From Onchidella celtica (Eukaryota; Mollusca; Gastropoda; Systellommatophora; Onchidiidae), in assembly GCA_963931925.1 (NCBI GenBank), contig OZ007569.1, positions 63,920,046-63,984,045 on the forward strand: a DNA stretch of 64,000 nt. Reading direction: 5' to 3'. Each line of letters begins with the position of its first letter. Position 1 is the stretch's first letter. This document shows positions 44,946 through 56,517 of the stretch, in pieces. The notes beneath the pieces were generated by a model. It saw only the letters and a program-made list of their open reading frames with translations, made no database searches and was not told where the DNA came from. The translations under genes were made by a program, and so were the position numbers.

Positions 44946-47254
44946 TGGATCAGCAGGCATAATGCCTTCTCCGGATACAATACGGGAAATCCACGCAAGG
45001 CAGAGATGGAATTGGGTCATGCGATTATCAAACTTAATGCGTCCACAACTGCTAAAACACAGTGGTGGGAGGGGTGTGTGATTTTGGGTGGGGGGGGGGC
45101 ATACAGAGATGGGGATGGAGAGAGAGGAGGGTGTGTGTCTGTGTTTGAGAGTGTATGAGTGACAGAGAGATAGCAAGAGGGGTGGGGGGTGGGGAATCTT
45201 TGGTGATTCTCCCAGACACCGATAACACGGTGACACTGCAGTGATGTTTTCCTTGCCACTCTTCAGATAAAAGCCGGAAGTGACATCAATGTAGTTGTTG
45301 TCACTGCGCCTGAGAGGGTTGGCAATGATAAACGCAAAGATAACAGGAGGAAAGAAGGCCTGGCGTGATGCTTGGTCACTACACAGTTTCCAGTCACGCA
45401 TCTTACACTATCATTCATGTTGATGGAATGAAAAAACTTGTGATTACGGACTGCCCTGACTGCACCAAGGATTTCAAGGCGTGGGAGGAAACCTTAAAGC
45501 GAAGAACAAGTAAATCTCCTGAGTGCGGATTACGCAATTTCACAGGAGGAAAGAGAAAAAGAGACTGCTTAACCTCAAATATATTCCTCATCTTAAATAC
45601 ATTTTTTCGTCATATAACCCTTGGAACTATTGTACTACCTCTTAATCAACAGCAAAGCCAAACGTCCTCCAAGGGGTTCATAGAATCCTTATTTTCTCTT
45701 AAGCCTTTGCTATTGGCGCCAGCCCAAGGAAGGAAAAACACAAGAAAAGGAAGAATGTAGCCCGTTGGTGGGACCTTTTGAGGGCTAAGGAGGAAAACAA
45801 AGCCAAGATGAGGACACGAACACGGAAACCCGTTAGGAAGCCCTTCTGAGGGCTAGGGAAGCCATGAGAACAACAGAAATACAACAAGAAAGTGGGCAGC
45901 GATCCCCCCCCCCCTCCCAAGACCTCAATACACATAGAATCTTTGGCAAAAAACTGTCATCTGCACTTACGCGGTTTCGTGATACGATCAATGATAAGTT
46001 GGGAGATGATGTAGGCGTTGTCATGTGTGTTCAGAGGAAAGTTTGTGGTAACTTACCCGCACTTTGGGGACCACCCGTCTCATACATTCTGCGTTGTTAT
46101 CTCGGAGAAGATTGGGCAGGTCGGTAATCACGCTCACTCGCTGAACTTCTTGGCCAGAACTGAAAGAAAAAGGTGATAATTTGTTTAAAAAATCCGGTCA
46201 TCAATATACATGAACATCTGATTTGTTCTTGAGGTCTTTAGTTTCGGAGGGTTTCTTCCCTTGGCATTTGCACCTCTCTTTTTCTTATTTTTATTTCCTC
46301 TTTTTCTTCTCCCTCTTTTGGTTGTTGGTGTTTCTATTTCTTCTTGGCTTTCTTAGTACTGAAAAGGCTTCCCTGGTGGGTTGTTGAACACTCGACACTT
46401 GAAGCCAGCAGAGAACATTCTATCCATGAATGACCCCTCTCTTCTTTCCTCTCTCCCCCCCCCCCCCACCCCGAAAAAAATTTAAAGAAAACAGAAACAG
46501 AAAGAAGAGGAATGAGAGTTGGAGATCGTGTGTGTTTGTTAATGTTAATGCGAACAAAGAAAGAAAATTGTGCCCGAAAATTTTTAAAAAAAAATTTAAA
46601 TTTCCATATAAAACCACAATGGTTGTGGAGCCTTCTTGGATATAAAGTAGACTCTCGCAGAGCCAGGATAAACAAATCTTAGTTCTATAAAAACCTGTGT
46701 CGTGTTCACTCCCATTATTATGGGCACTACTAATACAGAGTCTGTGCAACATCATGGGTGTCCTTGCCGCTTAAGTTCCTGCCCAGACTAAGGTACAATG
46801 TGTTTCCTCAACAATACCAAATTTTTTGTGTGTGTGTCAAATTCCAGATATCCCAGTTCCAACTCCAGAGTCAACCAGTCGTCAATTATCCCACGATCCA
46901 CGACAATACAACCGGTGTTACGTTTCACGTTATGATCTGATCATACAACGAGATAGCCATCTCCCAGTCACTGAAGGTCGCTCGGCTGAAGCCGATATGA
47001 CATCTGAACAACATCATTAACGGCAGCTTGCTGTTCTTGTAAAGGCACTTTCGTAACAAAAATGTTCGGGTTCAAAACAACTGGTATCCCGTTTCCATAG
47101 CAACATCAACAATATAAAAAAAAAACAAAAAACGCCGCGGACAATGACTCACTGGCCCTTATCTTTGCCGAGGCTGTAAATTAATTTTCTCACACACAAA
47201 TCTCCGCCAGTCTTAACTGGCAGCTAATCCACAACTCCAAGAAGCTGTTTATTC
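44946..47254. other. No gene recognised; G/C tracts and short duplications
   Basis: Contains G runs near 45090 and 45180, C runs at 45905 and 46447, and an imperfect duplication of about 32 bases at 45759 and 45828. A 152-codon minus-strand frame (44943-45401) crosses low-complexity DNA and shows no domain. Confidence 0.5.
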
Positions 47255-47288
47255 ACCCCCCACCCCCCCCCCCCCCCGCTATCTCCCT

Positions 47289-47321
<33 letters not shown>

Positions 47322-47357
47322 GCTCTCTCTCTCTCTGTCTCTCTCCGTCTCTCTCCC
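47255..47357. repeat. Poly(C) plus (CT)n tract
   Basis: A C-rich run of about 24 bases followed by about 75 bases of CT with rare interruptions. It is entirely pyrimidine-rich on the plus strand. Confidence 0.97.
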
Positions 47358-47558
47358 ACTCAACAAACACGACCCTGAGCTCAAATCTCCCCACAAAAGC
47401 TCACGATTTATAGCATGCTGTGGGAAACTGTTCCTCGAATTTGTAATGATCTTGCTGAATCATAGCCTTTAACACTTCACGCTGGTGACAGAAATGGCCA
47501 GAGGGATATGGTGCTGGAGCCGCTGAGGGGCGGTATTATGACGGCATGTCGAAAGCAC

Positions 47559-47590
47559 GACCAGACCAGACCAGACCAGACCAGGCCAGA
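47559..47590. repeat. (GACCA)n tandem repeat
   Basis: Five to six copies of a pentanucleotide, the last with an A-to-G change. Confidence 0.9.
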
Positions 47591-50034
47591 TTACACTTCG
47601 TAAAACAATAGCAGCACTGCCATCTCCCATCTCAAGCCTAAAGTAAAGTCGAGTTTCTGCAAGAAAACATATTATACGGGTATAAAACCCAGATAAGAAT
47701 ATAATTTTTGCCTGATCTGTTTCTCTTCTTCGAGGAGACGCAAGCGTTGAAATGTCTCTTCCGGGCAAAGGTGAAAGAAGTTACAGAACTAAGGAAAAGG
47801 GGGGAAAAGTGAGTCAGGGAAACAAAGAAAGAGAAGAGGGGAAGATAAAACAGAATGATAGAACGCCGGAAAAACTGAGCTTTAGATAACAATGAAGATA
47901 TGGAGGGATGCTTTGACTCCGGGGTCAAAGAACGCCAAATTCATGCAGTCTTATTGTACAAGACAAAGGGTACAAGAAAAAATTACATATCCTGCACTGT
48001 CACAGGTCACGATGACAATACCTGAACCTTCCACCGCAAACAAACATCACCAAAGACAGCTGAAGAAAGAAAAAACAAACTAATACTGGACTACTAATTC
48101 CTTTTCAAATTCTGGACAGGGTCTTTGCAACAGCAAGGGTTAACGTGAAAGAACATTACTAAAATAATGGCGAGAAAAGCGGTTACCATGGAGCATCATG
48201 TCGTAACACATTGTTGCCCCTGAGGAAATTAGGGACGGGCCAAAAGGCAGCAAAATGAAAAGACACGTTTCGGACACCATCACAATTCTACACCCGCTCC
48301 GAGTCAGGTGGCCATATCGTCCAATCTTACCAGTTTTAGCTGATTACCCGTGACTTTTTTCTTTCTTTGTTTTACATGATGAATTCTTCTGTGAGCCAGT
48401 CCTTTTGAATCTTGCCGACAAATCGACTGCTGATACAGGTGATGGGATGAAATGGTGCAGAAATACAGGACAGAGGACACAGGACAGAGGGCAGATTCAT
48501 ATATGTGAAATTATGTGAACGAAGCATTGCTACTTTAGTTCCTGTTTGTTTTTGCACAACTGTGAAATTCGACGACAAACGTTTGTGGCTGTAGCATTAT
48601 GACAGGGATTTACAATAAATCGGAATTGTGAAACAACTTGGTAAGTGCCAAAAAGTGCATTTATTTTGTTATACATCTTCTACACACTGAGACCTCCAGT
48701 TTTTCAGAAAATGGAGATAGAATAAACAAGAATGAAGGTCGCGTCTTGCAAAACTTGTTTTCAAGGTAGGAAGTTTTCATGGACTTCAACTGACAAACTG
48801 TTGTAAGAAATAGAAGAACAATTCAATAATCGGTGTCCGCTGTCAACTCCCGCACGGTCCCAATTCTATGTATTATTTTATTGAAAACTTGGTGCATTCT
48901 TTCATCCTGACAGACCCCTGGGCGTGTGCCTCGAGACAGAGAAGGCCATCAATGTTGTGCTCATTTACGCCAAATGTCCTCTGGGGAAATGTTTGGATGC
49001 TCATCTGAAGAACACTGGCTAGCATGTGAAGGGACCAGTGACGTGGCTAGCTCCCAGTGCTGCAGTTATATCCGGGAAGTTACCACGCTTGGCGGCAAAG
49101 GATTTCATTAAATTCTGGGTGAATAAGTACGCTTTTTCATGGCTGATGCACTATATAGACATAGACAGAATAACACAATGAAACTCTTTGTTTTATTTTT
49201 CACTAATAGACGACTGCTTATATAATCTAACGTCCCTCTACAGTTAGAATGTGGACAATCCATGAATGCCATCCACTTTAATAAATTTCTCTTGAGAACG
49301 ACATTCTTTTACTACTACTTTTACAAGTTTTCGTAGTGAAACCCGCTTAATGTTTTTTAATATAAATGAAACTGATTCTTCAAGGCAGGCAGGGCCAGCT
49401 CAAGGCAAGTCCATCCCTCTGGGGCCCCAGTTACATTTACCCATTGAATCTCTTTGGGGAAATTTTAAGGATTGCCTTTGACAACATAATTATGCAGCCC
49501 TCGGTATGATAGGTGTAGAAGAGGTAGGCAGAAAGAAAGATGTGGGGAGAAGACAAAATCAAAGAGTGTACAGGCATGAGGCTCAGCGACTCCCTAAAAG
49601 AGTCCGAGAACCGTCAAAGATGTTAAGTCTTCAGTGGCGTCCCAACCGGTCAGTCGGACAACGAGAGGACTAGACAAGACAATATGGTAAGTCTTTACAC
49701 TTTGTAAGCCGGCGTGAAGATTTTTAATCTTGCAGTAGACAAAAAAGTTCAGACAGCTCAAGCAGGTATGCCTGAACTAAGCAGGTGCAGTGTCGACAGG
49801 CGGCTTGAGAGACCCCTAAAGAGTGTAGGTGAGGATGGGGTTAAAAATGGTTGTAGAGGAAAGCCCAAGACGCACGGCCAATGTGATTTTTAGCTTCAAG
49901 GGCTAATCGATCCGATTGTCCAAGTGTCCACTCAATGGGCAGTTGCTCATACTGGACTGAAGGATGGCAAATTGGTCTTTGCTGGACCTGATGCGCGTGA
50001 TATGGTGGTCAATATCGGAAACATCTTAATTCCT
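47591..50034. other. No gene recognised
   Basis: About 2.4 kb. A stretch at 49750-49893 is stop-free for 47 codons but has no recognisable family and no clear splice context. Confidence 0.5.
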
Positions 50035-50129
50035 TTCTCTCTCTCTGTGTCTCTGCCCCCCCCCCCCTCTCTCTCTCTCTCTCTGTGTCTCTCTCTGTCT
50101 CTGTCCCCCCCCCCTCTCTCTCTCTCTCC
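50035..50129. repeat. Duplicated CT / poly(C) tract
   Basis: CT repeats, C11, CT repeats with GTCT, then C9 and CT repeats. The order CT-GTCT-C-run-CT appears twice in tandem, about 47 bases apart. Confidence 0.95.
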
Positions 50130-51703
50130 TGTATGCTGCTAACAAGGACCAATATTCCTTCTAACCGGCACTGTATAATACAACTCACTGTGTAATCCTC
50201 GTACAGACAAGCTGTCACCCACTCAAAAATAAAATTAAAAATTATGCAACTATTTCGACCAATTTGTAACGATTTTACACATTTTTCTCTCCTCCAATAC
50301 CAAGGTAAATATCCCATAAGAACTTCAACAAATCTGCTTTAGTAATTTAGGACGTCGAGAAAAGTGTTTCAGGTTTTCCGATAAACAGAAAAGATGAGGG
50401 AAATAAAGAAAAACCCCACACTAATGCAACTCCCTTTCATTCCACAATTATGATGAAATGATAGGAGAGTGACAGCATATTTAGACCGACACTTTGTGCG
50501 CGTCCCTGTTGATTAACATGCAAGAAATTTGCATAGCAACTGCTTCGTTCATAAACAAGGGGTTTCGACCCACTACCGGCATTTGTTATGCACTGAGCTC
50601 ATTCATTTGTTACACGTGCTTTTCCTATATTCTGAAACTGTCGTCACATGCAAATGAATTAACCTTTTAACATTATGGAGAATTATTACGTTACGGGGGT
50701 AAAATACCTTAAATCACCTCCATGTCGCCGAATAAATCACACACACACATAAAACATAACTCTGTCTCTCTCCTCCCCAAAAGCCATATAGCAAGCTCCA
50801 TGCGAACATATCAGGTGACACTGTGTAATTTATAGGTGAGCTAGACATGCCGCATGTAATGAGAACAACCAGGCATCGTTCCCATCTACTAGCGTAATAT
50901 CAGCTAAATGGCTTTGTAACTATAGACCTCACACGTATAACAGATGTCACAAAAACCTCCAGCCTATTGGTATAACAAGGTGAAACTGATATGATCTAGA
51001 AATGCCACATGTTGTTGTTGTTGTTGTTGTTTTTAACAAGGCTCGACGCTAAATATTCCACTTTACATAGTTTCAAACCCATGTGTTTCACAAACTGTTG
51101 CAATTAATCATATAGGCAGCCGGCTTTTTCTTTATTGTAATGATGTGGGTAGAACACAGACAGAATACCTTTGTGTCTCGTTAATCAATACATGCACAGA
51201 AAATTAAATAAAATGACTTTTTTAAGGGGGGGGGGGGTATTCCGTACAGCTGGCTGCAGCCACGAATTGCCTGTCGTAAACTAATTATTGTTGTTATACT
51301 GGTTATGTAAAAGTGTAAGACATTTCAAATACCCGCATCCACACAGTTGTACCGATATTTCATGTGTTTGGATAAGCCTGGTTTTGCAAGTAAATTCTTT
51401 GGGGGGCGGGGCACAAAAGAAAAAAGAGTAGGATTAACTTAGTTAACAGTATCCTTGGCACCTGGCACAACCGCTACCATTCGACCAGGTTAACAGAAAA
51501 AAGTAAACGGCTGGAATGACGCAACTATTGATTTCCAAATTTTCTCCGAATGTCTCAATTCCCAGTCATGGCTAATCTTTTCCCCAAACCGAAGACCGTG
51601 GGAATATTATTCAATGAAAGATTAATTTTTTGATATATTTTCTATGCACTGCATCTATATGGATGGTACAATGAACGACAAAACCATGTTAAGACTGTAT
51701 ACG
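50130..51703. other. No gene recognised
   Basis: About 1.6 kb, AT-rich, with a (GTT)n run at 51011-51030 and G11 near 51227. No usable open frame. Confidence 0.6.
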
Positions 51704-51855
51704 TAGATGGATAGATTTGGTGAATGGATGGATGGCTTGACGGACGGACGGAGGGATGGATGGATGAATGCATCAATGGGTAGATGGGTGAATAAATGGA
51801 TGAATGCCTGCATGCATGAATGAAAAGGTGGGTGGGTGGATGGAAGGATGGACGA
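51704..51855. repeat. Degenerate GGAT/GAAT tetranucleotide array
   Basis: About 150 bases of imperfect ggat, gaat, gacg and ggtg units. Frames through it on the minus strand are His/Pro/Ser-rich artefacts. Confidence 0.9.
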
Positions 51856-53327
51856 GCCATTATATTGGACATCCAATACTCCTGAAATTGACAACACAGT
51901 GAACCCATTACCACCAGGCACGTAAAAATGGGCAACGGGCTCCAGGAACTCTGGAAAAAAGCCAGTTTCTGACACGCGCATGCTGACATACCGCTCATTC
52001 CCATCACACTGGCTTCAGCTCTCCAGCCCAAAGGAGACACAGGCAGCAAAGACAATGGTCCACACAAGATAGCCCGACCAGTGGCTTAAATATCAAAGAT
52101 TCAATGATTGTCAAATACCCGACAGTCTATTAATTAATCTGGAACCATTCCGGGCGATGACAACCAACTAGGGTGATATTTCAACTGCTGGCTGATAAAT
52201 GCAAAGGTCAATCGACAGTTAACACAGCCAAAAAATGATTGATATGAAGGAAATAGGGACAATAAAGAATGGATGAAGGCAAAGGAAATGTGGAATGATT
52301 TTTTTAAAAGTATCCAACACTTAATGAATGTTTTATGATCGTCCTTTTCATAGTGTAGAACACGAGTACAGACATGAATGTCAACGTAAACAACAGCTGT
52401 CAACACATCGCTTCGCCAATGTTCCGTGTCTCCGTAAATGGGACTTGAAATGCCTTGTTAATTCTCCGTTGCTTGTCAATCTGCCTTTGCCACGTGGCCT
52501 AGGTTAGAGGAAAAACTGAGCAAATGATCCATTGGCCTTTATGGACAATCTGAAACAGAGCCACAGGCAGCTGATGGTGAACGGCTGTGTGTTATCGCTT
52601 TGAATTTGACCATGCAATAGACCACAATTAATCTCCACACAATATCTTTATAAGTACGTGTTATTTATCCGTCAATTTGCCCATAAAACATCTGCCACAT
52701 TTTGGTCCATTTCTTCCTGTCAGATACCTACGGCCCTTTTTTGTGTCAGTCACAAAACGGTGCCACATTTGACCGATAACAACTCCAATACAAATTAAAA
52801 AATGCAGTATCGGTAATTTTATTCCACAAACATTCAAAACTTCATACCAATAATTCACACTGCAACTGTTTTTGCATAAAATCGACAGAAATGATTATTT
52901 CGTGCACCCGTGCAAAATAACGCTGCAAAGTAAATCATCTTTTCCCGGAGTGAGAATCAAACATCCAAATTCTGTCGTCCCCAATTACTGATAAAGCGGG
53001 CTGGCGTAAAAATTACGAGATGACGTTCAGTATCCAGAGCTGTTGTAGTCCTCCTCCGGCTAACCCAATTGGCTCCTGAATTATTAATATCGCAAATTAC
53101 AGTCAATTCACTTGCACCAGTTGCCGAAGATCCAGACTTGACAGCTCCTGGTAAATGGCCAAAATGCATTACCCTATATCACCCCTGCAATCGAAACTTG
53201 GGTTCATACAAGTGCAAAAGCACCCGGCTGTCACTTGCACAACACTGCAATTCGTGTACAAGGAAATCGGGGATGGACGCTCTATATTTGGTGTTCCAGG
53301 CTGAACGTTGCATGTCGATGTAGAGAA
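51856..53327. other. Unique AT-rich block, no gene
   Basis: About 1.5 kb without microsatellites or long homopolymers, unlike the surrounding DNA. It contains several homeodomain-type words such as attaat and caattaat and attattaat. No open frame above 90 codons. It could be conserved regulatory DNA, but the sequence alone does not prove this. Confidence 0.4.
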
Positions 53328-53428
53328 GGCTGTTGTTACGGGAACACAGTGTAGTACATAGAAAGCTATAGCTGACCAGTGCACACAACTCAGTATTTTC
53401 TCTGCTGGCTATGTAATTAGACTACGCC
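53328..53428 (+). repeat. Diverged relative of the 8.4-kb 134-bp unit
   Basis: Aligns with 8424-8530 through ggctgttgtt, a middle section with cagtg.acac..actca, tctct, then ggct.tgtaattagactacg. The last block is nearly identical over about 20 bases. It shows that the interior of the 8.2-kb element belongs to a dispersed family. A weak similarity to the 29-bp unit lies upstream near 53249. Confidence 0.7.
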
Positions 53429-53457
53429 CCCCCCCCCACACACACACACACACACAA
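53426..53457. repeat. Poly(C) plus (CA)n
   Basis: A C-run followed by about ten CA units, directly after the diverged repeat above. Confidence 0.95.
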
Positions 53458-54100
53458 CATCTTTTAGGGAATTGCGTGCGGAATATAGATAACTTCTGAA
53501 CGAAGTCAGCGGAGAAAAGAAGACTAAATTCATGAAGATTAATTATTTTCTCAAAGAGCTTTATTCAGAAAATTGCTTTATGTCTACCGATCTACAGTTG
53601 AATAAACTGCATTACATTAAGCATTTACATAGATTTTGAAGGCGAACAAAGTACACTGGAAAAAAAAAACTGAATAGCGGGGAAAAGACGTAGATAGTTT
53701 TTCCGTCAGTTATTATTTGCCTCTCTCCTTTCGTGCTGAGAAACCTGGGAGATGAAGAATGCAAACATACAGAACATCAATTGCCATTGCTTTTCAGCCA
53801 CAATATAACTGCTTTTGTTGTCCCAGTGGTTACCTAGTGATTATACCCGCTTACAGAATGAATCGTGGAGTTATCTACGGGAGTTACGCCGCCTGCACAG
53901 CTGGATGGGGATAAAACTTCATTATCACCCATTATCTACAACAATACTGTGTAGAAACAATGTATTCATGGGCCGATTACAATTATGTGGCGTGGAAGTC
54001 GAGGGCGGTGCTGCTTCATACAGACCACAATCAGGACTAAATACCGTCATCAAGCGTGAACAAAATGTCTACAACACACTTGGAAATTGTTCTGTACAAT

Positions 54101-54208
54101 CTCTCTCTCTCTCTCTCTTCCTCTCTCCTTCCTCTCTCTGTCTGTCTGTCTCCCCCTCCCCCTCCCGAAAGAGAAACAGACAGACAGACAGATAGATAAA
54201 TAGACAGA
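54101..54208. repeat. CT/GTCT tract switching to GACA
   Basis: Pyrimidine repeats (CT, then GTCT) to about 54151, a CCCCCT linker, then GACA and GATA repeats. Because GTCT and GACA are complementary, 54138-54151 and 54178-54191 can pair as a 14-bp hairpin with a loop of about 26 bases. Confidence 0.9.
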
Positions 54209-55216
54209 TGAAATTTGTCGGAGACCAGCTTGACATCTCTAAAATACGTAAAAACATTGGTTCAAAAAGGCCGGTTGCGATATTTTGGCACTACGTGTTT
54301 TGAAATATCTATTAATGCATGATGATTCAATCTGGAATGGTTGACATAACAGCAGGTTGGAATGTTATCAAACAATATTAAAAATCTGGGTCGACCTGAC
54401 AACACTGGCGAGTATGTGGAGTTAGCTCCCAAAGAAGTGGAACATTAAGAAGTTATCTGATAGTCGTGAGAATTCCAGTCTCCACAACAGAAGAGAGGAA
54501 TGTGGAATGGAAAGGAGTGATGAGATCGTAATGAGCGTTTGAAAATAAACACATTAAGTGAATCGTGTGACGAGAGGGCACGAAATAAGAGAAAACAATT
54601 TACTCTTTAAGTTGCACTGGTGGATGAGGGCGGTCATGAAATAGTGGGTCGGTTTTCGGTTTTCGTCAACCCCCAACCCCCTCGACCTACCCCTATACCA
54701 CCCAACAAAACGGCGTTATGCGATAAGGATAACTATCTCCACCAGAATCTGGGCTATACACTCAAAAAACCCGCTTTCACCACGATATGCCGGGAATTTT
54801 TATTTTTTTTTACAAAACACCCTCAAATTAAAGTGGAACTTGGCGCCATTCTAGTCCGAGCACTTTTTCAGAAAATTGCTTTTTCCGAGTCACTCACATC
54901 TTCACGAGGTGCGTGACGTCTTTTTAACGGGTAGAATGGAAGTTGAGGGTGGGGACAAAGGTATGGGTTGCCTTTCGTGAGTCCTTCATTCACTACATTG
55001 CCACCAGCTTGCTGATGTCATACTTGCAGATCAACCTTTATGTATAATGAGACACGGGGGAACAGTTCAGCTCTTCTTGCATAACATATAGGTAGAATGC
55101 GCATGGCGTCACAGAGTTTTTGTTTTGTACTTCCGCCAAACAAGATGGCCGGTGGATCAGCTGATGAGTGTAACTTCGAGATGTGTCTAAGCAGTTCAAA
55201 TGCCTGCTGGTTGCAT
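54209..55216. other. No gene recognised
   Basis: About 1 kb with no convincing open frame or repeat. Confidence 0.6.
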
Positions 55217-55330
55217 TGTATTTGTATTTGTATTTGTATAACTCTTTAATCCCATTTGGGAAATTTTGCCTTTGTGCCATTGCACCCCAGTTACAACTGG
55301 AGCAGGCACGTCGTCGCCACAGTGCAGCGC
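55217..55330 (-). mobile_element. Retroelement 3' tail with (ATACAA)n
   Basis: On the minus strand the sequence runs through aatttcccaaatgggatt and aaagagtt into four units of ATACAA. The same core, cccaaaatgggatgaaagaagt, followed by poly(A), occurs at 59866-59920 on the plus strand. A short conserved 3' end with either a simple-repeat or poly(A) tail is typical of SINEs and of LINEs that share tails. The 5' limit is not visible. Confidence 0.5.
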
Positions 55331-55881
55331 CGGTCGGCGTTTTTTTTTTTTTTTTTGGTGGTGGGGGGATGAGGGGGAGTGGGTGGTAGGGATGAATTTT
55401 TATTTAATTTTGCAGTTGACTGTTGTGACAGGGGTGGAAAGGATGCCTCCAAACTGGTCCGATTCCCTACCATCCGTGTAAACAAGAGAAAGGAAGTGAA
55501 AGAATTGACCGAACGTCTCCCATGTGCGTATACACACGTGTCATTGTTTACAGTAGTGAACTCGCCGCCGATTGGTTCGCGACGCCTTAAGTGGGTCCGG
55601 ACAGACAAGATGGTGGATGTGCGCATTCTATCTATAGAGAGACGGATGATGTCCAGCTCACGCATTTTTCTTGCGCTTGTGTCTGACGGTAAATCATTTG
55701 GATAAGGTTATACTGAGTTCTCCACAGTTTACTGAGGCGACGTAGTTCTTAAAATTATGGAAGTGTGTGGTTTTTAACAAGGGCCGGGTCAATTCTTGTC
55801 CGCAGATAAATACACTTTCAGGCAATCACATGAAGAGTTGACGTTTGATGATATCGGCGGCGGAAGTTGAAGATGGGGTGG
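55331..55881. other. T18 run and GC-richer segment, no proven gene
   Basis: After the poly(T) run at 55340-55358, the 55430-55640 part is GC-richer. It holds an inverted CCAAT box (attgg, 55571-55575) and a YY1-like aagatggtgg (55607-55616). A 108-codon plus frame lies here but opens at GTG and has no recognised domain. Promoter function is speculative. Confidence 0.3.
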
Positions 55882-56026
55882 GAGGAGAGAGGGACGAAGG
55901 GAGGGAGAGAGAGAGAGATGTGGAGATGGGGTGAGAGGGGAGAGAGAGGGACAGACAGACAGACAGACAGAGCGAGAAAGAGAAAGAGAAAGACAGAGAG
56001 AGAGAGAGAGAGAAAGAAAAAGAGAG
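55882..56026. repeat. GA-rich compound microsatellite
   Basis: GGGA, GA, GACA and GAAA units over about 145 bases, nearly all purine on the plus strand. Confidence 0.95.
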
Positions 56027-56356
56027 CCAAATAAATGTTATTCTGTTTTATTCTTCTTCATGTTCTGTCACGCCAAACTACAATGGTGAGTCTTGATCCC
56101 CAGTGCCCCTTAAGGTCAACAGTGAGACATGGACATATTACTGTTTAGCGGCGTTTTTGGTGTTGTTTAAAGGACAGCCGAATCACGTGGGGTACAAACA
56201 TAATAATAGACAGCAGTGACGCACAGAGTTGAGACAGACAGACTGGCACAGGCAGACAAACATCTGGCGCTGAAGAAACAGAACAATGAATGAACATGCT
56301 GAGAACAAAGTACGACAACACCATAATTTATTTGGACTGCAAAAGCTATGGCACAG

Positions 56357-56517
56357 TCAAGTGATCATATAAACGGGGCCAGTTGATGACACACGCAGGA
56401 ACTCGACCACTAACTCCAATAGGGCAAGTGCCTGCGAGCAAGTGCCACAAGCTCCGTCGGGTCAAGTACTCAAGCCCATTCGTACGTCACCAACTCGCCC
56501 GTTTATACGACCACTTT
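56357..56517. mobile_element. Imperfect inverted-repeat element (MITE-like)
   Basis: Arms at 56357-56390 and 56485-56517 are imperfect reverse complements, about 27 of 33 matching, centred on a shared tataaacggg block. They enclose about 95 bases with several caagtgcc/caagt words. No coding sequence and no certain target-site duplication. The inverted repeat is seen; its origin as a transposable element is inferred. Confidence 0.5.

Noticed and set aside
44943-45401. A 152-codon minus-strand frame rich in Pro, His and Thr
   Set aside because: It crosses G-rich low-complexity DNA and a dispersed repeat edge; no domain recognised.
49750-49893. A 47-codon stop-free segment that might be a transposase remnant
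   Set aside because: Weak glycine-rich resemblance only, no catalytic motif, and stops on both sides.
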